Assembly: GCF_000220175.1 (NCBI RefSeq)
Contig: NZ_AFPU01000001.1
Location: 1,089,512-1,153,511 of the forward strand
Direction of reading: 5' to 3'
Origin: Nitrosarchaeum koreense MY1
GTDB taxonomy: Archaea; Thermoproteota; Nitrososphaeria; Nitrososphaerales; Nitrosopumilaceae
Length of the DNA: 64,000 nucleotides
Under the pieces are notes generated by a model. That model had not been told where the DNA came from and searched no databases. It saw nothing but the letters and a program-made list of their open reading frames with translations. Position numbers and translations under genes: made by a program. Of the stretch, positions 43,729 through 52,025 are shown piece by piece (positions within the stretch are counted from its first letter, which is position 1; each line of letters starts with the position of its first letter).

Positions 43729-45447
43729 CTACTGAACAATAACTTTGCCTGTCATCCAAGGATGCAACATGCAGTAATAATCATACTCACCAGCATCAGT
43801 AAAGAAATTCTCCCATGTTTCTTTAGGTATTATCATTCCTGAATCAAATAATCCATCATGTACTGCATTTACTCCACTAGTTACTGTATGAGCTGCAGAA
43901 TCTGCATTAACCCAAACTACTGGCTCTCCAGAGTAAATTTCAACTGTATATGGAAGATAGCATTCGTTTGTACTTTCACATCCAGGAGAACTTGACCCTA
44001 ATGCCATTGTAACTTCAACTGGTGCTGAACGTTTCTCAGTTGGTTCTGGAGTTGGTTCTACAACTGGCTCTTCAACTGGTGCAGGTTCTTCAATTGGCTC
44101 TGCAATTGGTTCTGGAGTTGGTTCTTCAACTGGTGCAGGTTCTTCAACTGGATTTACATACATCTCTTCAAATTCATTTACACCAATTTGTCCAATCATC
44201 CAAGGATGAACCAAACAAAAGTAAGGATATGTTCCTGCATTATCAAAAGTAAAATCAAAAGTAGAACCAGACATAAACAATCCAGAATCAAATACACCAT
44301 CAATTCCATCTGGAGTTCCAGAAGTCACAGTGTGTGCTGCAGTATCATCATTACTCCATGAGACAGTGTCACCAACATTAATCTCTAAAGAATATGGCAG
44401 ATAGCAAGAATTACTAGTCTCACATCCAGGAGACGACACACCTTGTGGAATTGAAACTGTATGAGTTGTTGGAAGGGCAAGCATTGTCATTACTGGAGAT
44501 ACCATTCCAGGTGATTTCACAGCAGTAAGAGAGTAACTTACTGTAAATTGAGTAGTGTTTTTAGTGTGAACTGCAAGTGCATTTCCTGAAAACTCCCAAG
44601 AGCCCATTGCATTTTTAGGATCAACAAAAGTCATCTCAAAGATATTTGTACCATCTACAGTCCAAGTCTTCTCAGGATTTTCATCAGGACCAATTGGACC
44701 TCTTAGTGAAATTAGTTGAATTGGTTCTGATGCAGAGTATGATAAAATTCCAGAATAAACGTCACTTGATGGAGCAATGATTACTGCAATTTGATGTGAC
44801 TCGTGTCCCATTCCAGGGTCTTGTACTGAATCCATAGTTCCAGACATCACAGTATCAGACATCAAACTATCAACTTTGTAATCAACAGTAAATGGTGTTG
44901 TATTTTTTGTGTGAATTGCAACTGCATTACCTGCAAACTTCCACTCTCCAGTTGTATCATCTGGAGTTACAAATGTAAGTGCATATTTTGTTGTACCATC
45001 AAGAGTCCAAGTCGGTTGGCCTTTAGCTTCACCATCTTTTAGTGGACCATGTAATGCAATTAGTTGAATTGGTTCAGATGCATCATAATGTAATGTGCCA
45101 GAATAAACTTTATCAGATAATGGAATGACTGAAACTGATTGATGCGCTTCGTGGCCAACTCCTGGATGTTGTGTAGATGTCATTCTAGTAAATCCATCTT
45201 GCAATGGTTTTTGAACCACACATTCACCAGGATACGCAAGCTGTACATTTGCTGCACCTAACATACATGAATTACCATAAGTTATACCATCAACACCGCA
45301 AACTGGATCATATTGCATAGTACATGCAACAGGTTTTGCTTCAGGTTCTACGATATATCCAGGATCCATTGAAATGAAAACCAAACTGATTGCCACTAAA
45401 ACGCCCACTGCTGCAATTATTCCAACTGTAAAATTCATCTTATCCAC
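43729..45447 (-). CDS. Exported Kazal-like and double-cupredoxin protein
   Basis: This 572-residue protein starts with a membrane anchor (residues 5-27). A Kazal-like module ([17 protein letters not shown]) is at 43-76, and two related beta domains ([40 protein letters not shown]) follow. The first cupredoxin has AAHTVTSGT and [10 protein letters not shown]. After a Pro/Glu/Val linker of repeated PAPVEEP, a second cupredoxin has AAHTVTSGV and YYCMLHPWM. Both copper sites have the full ligand set. The stop-proximal start overlaps the HEAT gene by 8 bp. Confidence 0.9.
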   Translation of the reverse strand: MDKMNFTVGIIAAVGVLVAISLVFISMDPGYIVEPEAKPVACTMQYDPVCGVDGITYGNSCMLGAANVQLAYPGECVVQKPLQDGFTRMTSTQHPGVGHEAHQSVSVIPLSDKVYSGTLHYDASEPIQLIALHGPLKDGEAKGQPTWTLDGTTKYALTFVTPDDTTGEWKFAGNAVAIHTKNTTPFTVDYKVDSLMSDTVMSGTMDSVQDPGMGHESHQIAVIIAPSSDVYSGILSYSASEPIQLISLRGPIGPDENPEKTWTVDGTNIFEMTFVDPKNAMGSWEFSGNALAVHTKNTTQFTVSYSLTAVKSPGMVSPVMTMLALPTTHTVSIPQGVSSPGCETSNSCYLPYSLEINVGDTVSWSNDDTAAHTVTSGTPDGIDGVFDSGLFMSGSTFDFTFDNAGTYPYFCLVHPWMIGQIGVNEFEEMYVNPVEEPAPVEEPTPEPIAEPIEEPAPVEEPVVEPTPEPTEKRSAPVEVTMALGSSSPGCESTNECYLPYTVEIYSGEPVVWVNADSAAHTVTSGVNAVHDGLFDSGMIIPKETWENFFTDAGEYDYYCMLHPWMTGKVIVQ

Positions 45448-45928
45448 CTGTCAGTTTTGCAAACTTTTCATTCTTACTTAACTTTTCCATAAATTCAATA
45501 TTAGATAACGCAACCACAGCAGACTCTACTACCGGAGTCTCCGGATCATTTAATGCTTTTTCTAAAACTGCTTTTGCGTCTTTTGAGCCAATCACGCCAA
45601 GTGCTATTGCAGCTTCGTGTCTTACAAACAAACTAGGGTCATTAAGTGTGGCATCAGCCAAAGGAGGAATACAACTAGACAAACACATCTGTCCAAGTGA
45701 AAATGCTGCTTCATGTCGTACTAGTTCATTTGTATCATTTTTCAAGACTTGCGCCACATGTGGAACTTTGTCTTCTCCACCAAAGTCAACTAGAATGCAA
45801 GTAGCTCGAGTTCTGATTACAAAATCTGGATGAGTCAAAAGATTCACAAAGTAGGCAGTATCTTTTTTTTCATATTTTGCTTCCATCTCTGCAAATAGAT
45901 CCAATCTGTTTTGAGTTACTGCCTGCAT
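45440..45928 (-). CDS. HEAT-repeat protein
   Basis: This 162-residue helical protein has about four HEAT/PBS-lyase-like repeats, for example [60 protein letters not shown] and [20 protein letters not shown]. Such proteins are binding scaffolds or maturation factors. It lies upstream of the Kazal/cupredoxin exoprotein, and overlaps it, so they may share a transcript. Confidence 0.88.
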   Translation of the reverse strand: MQAVTQNRLDLFAEMEAKYEKKDTAYFVNLLTHPDFVIRTRATCILVDFGGEDKVPHVAQVLKNDTNELVRHEAAFSLGQMCLSSCIPPLADATLNDPSLFVRHEAAIALGVIGSKDAKAVLEKALNDPETPVVESAVVALSNIEFMEKLSKNEKFAKLTGG

Positions 45929-46032
45929 TTTGCTTTCAGGTTTTTTATATCCTATATTAGGTTACCCGAAATATCTGCATCATTATACAATATGCGTTAT
46001 CTTTTTAAAAGAAAAAAAATCAACGTCGAACA

Positions 46033-46695
46033 ATGAGTGTAGTAATAGGACAAAAAGCACCAAATTTTGCAGTCTCTGATTGGGTTCAGGGAGCCCCAAC
46101 TAACTTTGATCAGGAAAAAGACCACATCGTACTAGTCGAGGTATTTCAGGTAAATTGTCCTGGCTGCTTTATGCATGCACTACCTGAGGCAATTAACATC
46201 TACAACAAATACAAAGATGATGGTGTACGTGTGATAGGAATCGCTACAGCCTTTGAAGATTATGATAAAAATACTCTGGATAATTTAAAAAAATTAGTTG
46301 AGACAGGCGAAGTAATCGGGGAGACAAAAAATGCACTATCAATGTACGGACAACTACAAGCAGGAAACAAACTACCATACAAGATTCCATTTCCACTAGC
46401 AATGGACAAACTAACCAAGATAGATGGTAAAGTAAGTGATGATAAAGTAATGCAGTTTATCTACGGACAAATTCCAGAATTTGATTCACAGTCAGAAGAA
46501 TACAGAAAACAGATAATCCAAAGAGTCAGAGATTACATGAAATCAAAAGAGTATTCAGCAGAAACTTTTGAGAAATTCGCTTTACAAGGAACACCTTCAA
46601 TGATCATAGTGGACAGAAAAGGAATCTTAAGAGATGTCTCTTTTGGACAATCAGGTAATGTAGATGCAGTTATTAGAAAACTGTTAAGCGAATAA
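46033..46695 (+). CDS. Thioredoxin-fold redoxin with CxxC
   Basis: This 220-residue protein is a TlpA/AhpC-TSA-like redoxin. The CPGC active site sits in VFQVNCPGCFMHALPEAINI near residue 43, with the cis-Pro in ALQGTPSMIIVDRKG near 195. The family does thiol-disulfide exchange or peroxide reduction. An insert between the active site and the C-terminal half (FGQIPEFDS-like region, IYGQIPEFDSQSEEYRKQII) is longer than in thioredoxin. It has no signal peptide. Confidence 0.88.
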   Translation: MSVVIGQKAPNFAVSDWVQGAPTNFDQEKDHIVLVEVFQVNCPGCFMHALPEAINIYNKYKDDGVRVIGIATAFEDYDKNTLDNLKKLVETGEVIGETKNALSMYGQLQAGNKLPYKIPFPLAMDKLTKIDGKVSDDKVMQFIYGQIPEFDSQSEEYRKQIIQRVRDYMKSKEYSAETFEKFALQGTPSMIIVDRKGILRDVSFGQSGNVDAVIRKLLSE

Positions 46696-46697
46696 AA

Positions 46698-46949
46698 TTA
46701 TTTAGATTTTTTATCTTTCTTTGATTTACTTTTATTTTCCAAAAGATCTATTGCTCGTTGATTTGATAGAGTCCAGGCTTTGAACATCTGCCTAAAAACT
46801 TCATTTAGCTGTTTATTTTCTGTAGTTCCTATCTGTACCTTGTAAGACTCCCAAGCAGCAATGATTGATTGATTGCTTTTTTTTAAAAATGCTAGCGCTT
46901 CTTTTTCTCCCAACAATGAAGGTGGTAAAATCACCACTATTTTAGGCAA
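46698..46949 (-). CDS. Small helical protein with basic tail
   Basis: This 83-residue protein reads MPKIVVILPPSLLGEKEALA at its start, then helical (SNQSIIAAWESYKVQIGT; EVFRQMFKAWTLSNQRAIDL) and ends in a Lys/Ser tail (KSKSKKDKKSK). The function is unknown. A possible micro-ORF for a membrane peptide ends 3 bp upstream of it. Confidence 0.55.
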   Translation of the reverse strand: MPKIVVILPPSLLGEKEALAFLKKSNQSIIAAWESYKVQIGTTENKQLNEVFRQMFKAWTLSNQRAIDLLENKSKSKKDKKSK

Positions 46950-46952
46950 TAT

Positions 46953-47030
46953 CTAAAGTAAAACAAGCAACACAGATAAAATCACAACAATACAAAACCC
47001 ACCAATTAATGCAACCTTTCCATTATCCAC
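46953..47030 (-). CDS. Candidate single-helix membrane micro-ORF
   Basis: A GTG-started frame encodes 25 residues (VDNGKVALIGGFCIVVILSV and a Leu-rich end), a single membrane helix. It stops 3 bp before the next gene on the same strand. Support is limited to its open frame, composition and spacing. Confidence 0.35.
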   Translation of the reverse strand: MDNGKVALIGGFCIVVILSVLLVLL

Positions 47031-47070
47031 AAATATTCACTATACAGACAAAATAAAAATAAATCTCAAA

Positions 47071-47172
47071 TCAATACCCCCAAAATGGAGTACTAAGTAG
47101 CATCATCATTATCCCATAAAATGCAGCAATACTGATTGCAACAGCAATGGCTCCTTTAGTGGTTTTTTTCAT
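47071..47172 (-). CDS. Small membrane protein
   Basis: A 33-residue frame from ATG 47172 (MKKTTKGAIAVAISIAAFYG, then IMMMLLSTPFWGY) has a Lys-rich N-terminus and one membrane helix with a Trp-Gly-Tyr end. The sequence is well formed for a single-pass membrane peptide. Similar small peptides often accompany respiratory complexes, but nothing ties this one to a complex. Confidence 0.5.
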   Translation of the reverse strand: MKKTTKGAIAVAISIAAFYGIMMMLLSTPFWGY

Positions 47173-47239
47173 ATGGTGATACAAATTAATTCAGACTTAT
47201 AATTTTTAAAATTCATTTTCAAATTTATAATCAAAGAAA

Positions 47240-47383
47240 TTAACGTAAAGCTTGTTTCAGAGCATCATTGATTACTTTGGAATAACTGTAAGAGGAGTTT
47301 GTTTTCTGTATGATTTTTGCTTGTTTAGCACGAAGTTTCTTGTCAACATCATCTTCAATCATGACTGTGATTCTTTTTACCAT
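47240..47383 (-). CDS. Ribbon-helix-helix-like small DNA-binding protein
   Basis: A 47-residue frame from ATG 47383 reads MVKRITVMIEDDVDKKLRAK with a SYSYSKVINDALKQALR end. The strand (RITVMIED) followed by two helices fits the RHH/CopG/Arc fold, usually dimeric DNA-binding regulators. No paired toxin gene is seen beside it. Confidence 0.65.
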   Translation of the reverse strand: MVKRITVMIEDDVDKKLRAKQAKIIQKTNSSYSYSKVINDALKQALR

Positions 47384-47436
47384 CAATTATTTTGTGAATC
47401 ATCATATTTAATAGAAAAAGAGCTTTCTCACTAGTG

Positions 47437-48264
47437 CTAATTATGAGAATCCTTATTGATGAGTTTGGAATTTAATTTCACAATTACTACTGCAGGTGCT
47501 ACAAAATACATTCCAATGTTTAATAGTATTACAGAAAGTCCCAATCCAACAACCATAATTTCAGAATCATCAGATAAAGACAATATAGACAGAGATGTAA
47601 TCATCGGAGTAATTGTAATCTTTACTAGTTCTTTGAAAATCGGATTTTCACGCTCGTAATCAGATATTACAGGACTAAATGAATAATACACATCATTAAA
47701 GGAATTCATAAATAATTTTCCCGACTCTGTTTTTAGTAATTGATTGTCCCTAATTTCACGTAGTTGCTGTATCTGTGGAGCTAGTTCACTACCATATGCC
47801 GCAGTTGCAATAAGACAACCACCACCATTATCAATTTTAGTCGGTTCATCAGGTATAGTTTGATTTAATCCACGAAGATAATCAGTGCCTATAATCTCAA
47901 TTTTACTATCGCCAGAGCCTGTAAAATTTAATGTAATAAATGAAATTTGATTATTGATCTTTACATTTGGATGATATTCTTCACCATTTATGTAAAAAGT
48001 AAAATTTCCACTCAAAAGAGTTTGTGGAATGTATAGTTCACCTAAATTATTTTCAAGACCACTAGTGATGTATAGAGTAAAACGTTTTTGATCATCATCA
48101 AATTCATAATTTGAAATATCAAAGTTTGAAACTGTTTGAACTTCAAAAGAATGTCCACCAGTTTTAACTTCCAATCTATTTACCAATCCAGTCCTATCAG
48201 ATAGTTGAGCAAATGCAGGTGTAATTACTAGTAGTAAAAGTAAAACGAATAAAATTGATTTCAA
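47437..48264 (-). CDS. Exported CFI-box-CTERM protein
   Basis: The 275-residue protein from TTG 48264 (LKSILFVLLLLLVITPAFAQ) has a signal peptide, a beta domain (VEVQTVSNFDIS-like FEVQTVSNFDISNYEFDDDQ), and the CFI-box region GGCLIATAAYGSELAPQIQQ. Next comes LREIRDNQLLKTESGKLF and then SFSPVISDYERENP, and it ends in two hydrophobic helices. CFI-box proteins are exported proteins of unclear function. It starts 1 bp after the L15e stop, so it is co-transcribed with a ribosomal gene. Confidence 0.85.
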   Translation of the reverse strand: MKSILFVLLLLLVITPAFAQLSDRTGLVNRLEVKTGGHSFEVQTVSNFDISNYEFDDDQKRFTLYITSGLENNLGELYIPQTLLSGNFTFYINGEEYHPNVKINNQISFITLNFTGSGDSKIEIIGTDYLRGLNQTIPDEPTKIDNGGGCLIATAAYGSELAPQIQQLREIRDNQLLKTESGKLFMNSFNDVYYSFSPVISDYERENPIFKELVKITITPMITSLSILSLSDDSEIMVVGLGLSVILLNIGMYFVAPAVVIVKLNSKLINKDSHN

Positions 48265-48265
48265 T

Positions 48266-48724
48266 TTATGCGGTAATTTGAGGAATTCTTTGTCGTAATT
48301 CTTTGTCTTGTGCAATTCTTGGATGCATTGGGTCTGCCAAGATAACTTCAAACCAGTAATGCATACCGTCTTTGTAAACAAAGTATGAACCTAAAAGTTT
48401 CATGTTTGGATATCTTTCAAGTACTCTTCGTACTGCAACTGTCCTCATGTCATCATCTGCTTTGATTCTAGTAACACCAAGATGTTTTGGTCTTCTTCCG
48501 GCAACTGGTCTTTGTTTTCGCATACCACCAGTACCTACTCTCATTCTAACAACAACAATGCCTTGTTTTGCTTTGTAACCTAATCTACGGGCTCTTTGCA
48601 AACGACTTGGTCTATCTATGCGAGTAATGGCATTATCTTTACGCCATTCTACTACTCTATCTCTAATTTCCGGAGTATTCTCTTTCCATAGTTTGATCCA
48701 AGTCTTGTCTTGTATACTAGGCAT
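48266..48724 (-). CDS. rpl15e: Ribosomal protein L15e
   Basis: From ATG 48724 (MPSIQDKTWIKLWKENTPEI) the protein is 152 residues, normal for L15e. It contains RDRVVEWRKDNAITRIDRPS, RARRLGYKAKQGIVVVRMRV and LGSYFVYKDGMHYWFEVILAD. A TATA-like TTATTAAAG lies about 26 nt upstream, favouring this start over a longer frame to 48832. It is followed directly by the CFI-box gene. Confidence 0.95.
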   Translation of the reverse strand: MPSIQDKTWIKLWKENTPEIRDRVVEWRKDNAITRIDRPSRLQRARRLGYKAKQGIVVVRMRVGTGGMRKQRPVAGRRPKHLGVTRIKADDDMRTVAVRRVLERYPNMKLLGSYFVYKDGMHYWFEVILADPMHPRIAQDKELRQRIPQITA

Positions 48725-48931
48725 ATCGATTTTAGTAAAATCACCCTTTAATAACTTAAATCGTCTAGCACCCGCTAAGATATCAAAATGCTCCTTGAGT
48801 GGGTATCTCAACCGCACCCAAAGAGTTTGCATCCGCAGAAAACTCGATAATTCAAGTCACCATATTTTCATTAAAAAGGATTTCTGAGCATAGATTTGAG
48901 ATTTTTATTGAGTAATCATAAAGAAAAGCAG

Positions 48932-49561
48932 ATGAAGACAACACAAGGGATACTCATCATGGCATTGGTGGTCTTTGGCACTTTACCAAGTGTTTACGCC
49001 ATACCTTCCGTTGAAATTGTAATGGAAAAGACCACATACAATTATTGTGAAAAATTATTCTATACCATCAAAGTATCTGAGATTACAGGAGACTCGGCAA
49101 TTTTACACATTACTGACCAAGCAGGAAAAACAAGTAGTGCAATTCCAATTCCAATATCTAATTTAGAAACTCCAATTCCATCTGTGATGCCATTTGAGGT
49201 AGAAATTTTTCCACCAGGAAGATACATTTTAGATGTTGAATATTCTGGCGGAGAAGATACCATATCATTTGATTTGTTGGATTCAGAAAATGTGTGCATA
49301 TCAACTGTAATGAAACAGTTTGCATTTAGTTGGATTAACAACCAAATATCGGATGGATTTTTCATAGATGCAATCAACAAATTTGTAGATAAAAAAGTAA
49401 TCAACATTCCAGATAACATAAGTGAAAAGGATCTTCAAGACATACACATACCAATTTGGGTAAAAAATGTAGTTGCATGGTGGCTTGAAGAGAAAATTTC
49501 AGATGGCGAAGCAGCAAAAGCAATTCAATATTTGATTAACAAAGAAATTATTGTAATTTAA
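48932..49561 (+). CDS. Secreted protein with W-rich repeats
   Basis: This 209-residue protein starts at ATG 48932 and has a signal peptide (ILIMALVVFGTLPSVYA). A beta domain follows with two Cys, and then two W-rich modules: KQFAFSWINNQISDGFFIDA and VKNVVAWWLEEKISDGEAAK, each ending in a (A)I-x-YLI/FV-DKKV-type helix. The module resembles that in the protein at 4998-6134. It lies 3 bp upstream of the next gene on the same strand. Confidence 0.78.
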   Translation: MKTTQGILIMALVVFGTLPSVYAIPSVEIVMEKTTYNYCEKLFYTIKVSEITGDSAILHITDQAGKTSSAIPIPISNLETPIPSVMPFEVEIFPPGRYILDVEYSGGEDTISFDLLDSENVCISTVMKQFAFSWINNQISDGFFIDAINKFVDKKVINIPDNISEKDLQDIHIPIWVKNVVAWWLEEKISDGEAAKAIQYLINKEIIVI

Positions 49562-49564
49562 AAA

Positions 49565-50074
49565 ATGAATAGATACTCAAAGATAACACTAGTGGCAATA
49601 ATTGTCATAATAATCCCATTTGCATATTCAATATTGAATATCTTTGCAGCAGACCAGTTACAATTCAGATGGAGTGAAGGCAAGTTTAGTTTTTTTGAAT
49701 TATCAAATGGCGGAGATGTGGAATTTTGCAATACGATGCCATATTGGTCGAGTTTTAAGAAATTTGAAATAATTACTTTTTACGATATGAAACAAAACGG
49801 AATATTTACGGTATATCCACTTACAATAAATCCAGCATCAACTGCTGTTCAAAAAGGAGTATTTACCTCGGAAGAATTTACAGCAGCCCAATATTTGTTT
49901 ATGAACTTGGATTTTGAATTCGATGGAGGTGATATTAGAATAGACCCAAACAAGTTGTATGTAATGGTAAACATCAGTACTCCAATTATTGGAATAATCC
50001 CATATACTACCACTTTACAATATTCAGGATTTGAATTTAGTAATTTAATGAATAATGAAAAATTAAGTTGCTAG
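49565..50074 (+). CDS. Membrane-anchored beta protein of unknown function
   Basis: This 169-residue protein has an N-terminal anchor (ITLVAIIVIIIPFAYSILNI) and a beta-rich outer domain (FRWSEGKFSFFELSNGGDVE, then FCNTMPYWSSFKKFEI) with a C-terminal Cys. It begins 3 bp after the secreted W-rich protein, so the two are probably one operon. No family is recognised. Confidence 0.7.
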   Translation: MNRYSKITLVAIIVIIIPFAYSILNIFAADQLQFRWSEGKFSFFELSNGGDVEFCNTMPYWSSFKKFEIITFYDMKQNGIFTVYPLTINPASTAVQKGVFTSEEFTAAQYLFMNLDFEFDGGDIRIDPNKLYVMVNISTPIIGIIPYTTTLQYSGFEFSNLMNNEKLSC

Positions 50075-50075
50075 A

Positions 50076-50921
50076 TTATTTACTACTCTTACTTGCTTTT
50101 GACATTATAGCCAAAACAAGTCCAACAATACCTGCGATGATAAATCCTGCAACAACTCCAATGACTAGTTGTTTTCCTAATCCTTGAGGTGCAACTTCAG
50201 ATTCTGTAACTGGTTCTACTACACATTCACCATCTTCAAGTACAGTTCCAGGTCCACATCTTTCATCTAAAATACAAACGCCATCTTTAAGAATTGTTCC
50301 AGGTCCACATTCTGTCTTTGGTTTCTCATCTACTGGTTTCTCAATAGGTGTAGGAATTGTTACTTCTTCTTCAGGTTGAGTAACTTCTTCCTCTTCTACT
50401 GGCGGAGTTACTTCCTCTTCAGGTTGAGTAACTTCTTCCTCTTCTACTGGAGTGTCTTCAGATGAACCAAATTGAGAACCGATAATTTCAATCTCTTCAG
50501 TTCCAAAAGGCAATGAAATGCTTAGAGTTCTACTTTGATCACTAGTATTAGTTTCAGAATATTCTGGCTCATCACCATCGACTAGAACGATAAAGTCATC
50601 ATCTTCACCTTGATAAACAGAATCAAAAAAGTTTCTATCCAGTGTAATGTCCAAAGTTCCTGGAGAACCTGTAACATCCACTTCAATAATCAAAGAAACA
50701 AAATCAGTATCAGCAGTAATCGAAGAAACAGTTACTCCTGTGCCAGTATAATCAACATCATAAGAGATTCCATTTACCACAACAGTTGAGGTCTCTGCAT
50801 AAACAAAAGCCGAAGAAACGATTGCAATTAAAATTAATCCAACCGAGATTTTTGCAAGTGAGCCCAAACTTGGCATTCTTCCTAGTCGGTCAGATTGTGC
50901 ACTCATACCTTGACTTTGCAT
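50076..50921 (-). CDS. Exported protein with acidic repeat linker and CGPG motifs
   Basis: This 281-residue protein has a signal peptide (residues 25-46), a beta domain (SYDVDYTGTGVTVSSITADT), a low-complexity acidic linker with repeated EEEVTQPEEE, and a Cys-rich part. There CGPGTILKDGVCIL and CGPGTVLEDGECV are near-repeats. It ends in a membrane helix and a Lys tail. The CGPG motif also occurs in the exoprotein at 1-1040. Likely a surface protein; function unknown. Confidence 0.8.
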   Translation of the reverse strand: MQSQGMSAQSDRLGRMPSLGSLAKISVGLILIAIVSSAFVYAETSTVVVNGISYDVDYTGTGVTVSSITADTDFVSLIIEVDVTGSPGTLDITLDRNFFDSVYQGEDDDFIVLVDGDEPEYSETNTSDQSRTLSISLPFGTEEIEIIGSQFGSSEDTPVEEEEVTQPEEEVTPPVEEEEVTQPEEEVTIPTPIEKPVDEKPKTECGPGTILKDGVCILDERCGPGTVLEDGECVVEPVTESEVAPQGLGKQLVIGVVAGFIIAGIVGLVLAIMSKASKSSK

Positions 50922-51019
50922 AATGAGTTTCTACAAAATCCGTCTTAAAAAGAATGAGGCGATATTTAATCACGTATCAGTCAAGCTTTTTTGGGTTATT
51001 CTTCTAGTTTACGCAGAAA

Positions 51020-51952
51020 TCAGATTACGCCACGGAGAATCTGAATAATTTTCTCCCCAATTATGTTGGCTGCCAAAGATTGAGCCTCCTTTGTCTGAGC
51101 CCCGATGTGAGGAGTTAGAATGACATTATCCAACTCAGCTAATTTGTTTCCTATTGCAGGCTCTTTCTCAAAGACATCCAAAGCAGCACCACCCAAATTA
51201 CCATTTTTTATTGCTTCATACAAAGCATCTTCATCAACTACTCCACCTCTTGAAGTATTGATAATTTTTGCAGTCTTTTTCATGGTAGTCATTTTTTGAG
51301 CATTAATCAAGTGGTATGTAGAATCTAACAAAGGTACATGAATTGAAATGTAATCAGAACTTTGCAATAATGTATCCAAATCAGCTTTCATCAATCCAAC
51401 TTCTTTAGCAAACTCTTCATCAATTGGAACTACATCATAACCAATAATATTCATGTTTAGTCCTCTTGCAAGTCGCCCTAATCTTTTTCCAATATTTCCT
51501 AATCCAATAATTCCAAGATACTTGCCTCTAAGCTCTGTTCCTTTTAATTCATTTTTCAACCACTGACCATTTCTTATTGCTCTATCACCTCTTGCTGTTT
51601 GTCTAGATAAAGTCAGCATAAATCCCAAAACTAATTCAGCAACAGCATTCATTGCACCTTCTGCAGCATTAATTACTCTAATGTTTTTTTCTTTAGCTGC
51701 CACTTGATCAACATTATCTAACCCAACTCCAACACGTGCAATGATTTTACATTTATCAGCTTTTTCGATCATCTCTCGTGTGATAGTAGTTCGACTTCTA
51801 ACAATCACGATGTTGAAAGTAGAAATTTTTTCTTTAATCTGTTCAGGAGTAATTTTTGGTTCATAGGAAACTTTCAATCCATTATCCTGCAATATCTTAT
51901 TCAAAACTGGATCTACTTCATCACAAATTAAAACAGAATCATCAAATCCCAT
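51020..51952 (-). CDS. serA: D-3-phosphoglycerate dehydrogenase
   Basis: This 310-residue D-2-hydroxyacid dehydrogenase has ARVGVGLDNVDQVAAKEKNI, the Rossmann motif GIIGLGNIGKRLGRLARGLN, NTSRGGVVDEDALYEAI and a catalytic His in LTPHIGAQTKEAQ. It lacks an ACT domain, the short form common in archaea. The likely product is 3-phosphohydroxypyruvate for serine synthesis. Substrate identity is inferred from family. Confidence 0.9.
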   Translation of the reverse strand: MGFDDSVLICDEVDPVLNKILQDNGLKVSYEPKITPEQIKEKISTFNIVIVRSRTTITREMIEKADKCKIIARVGVGLDNVDQVAAKEKNIRVINAAEGAMNAVAELVLGFMLTLSRQTARGDRAIRNGQWLKNELKGTELRGKYLGIIGLGNIGKRLGRLARGLNMNIIGYDVVPIDEEFAKEVGLMKADLDTLLQSSDYISIHVPLLDSTYHLINAQKMTTMKKTAKIINTSRGGVVDEDALYEAIKNGNLGGAALDVFEKEPAIGNKLAELDNVILTPHIGAQTKEAQSLAANIIGEKIIQILRGVI

Positions 51953-52025
51953 ATAATTAAGAAAAAAACTACAGAATATAACTCATTAAGAATAGAAAAA
52001 GAGAAAAAGTTGAAAGTGTCTCTAC

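Noticed and set aside
44022..44252. Open frame on the plus strand in the Pro/Glu/Val linker, rich in repeated LVLQLVQ units
   Set aside because: It is the reverse complement of the low-complexity PAPVEEP linker of the exoprotein on the minus strand.
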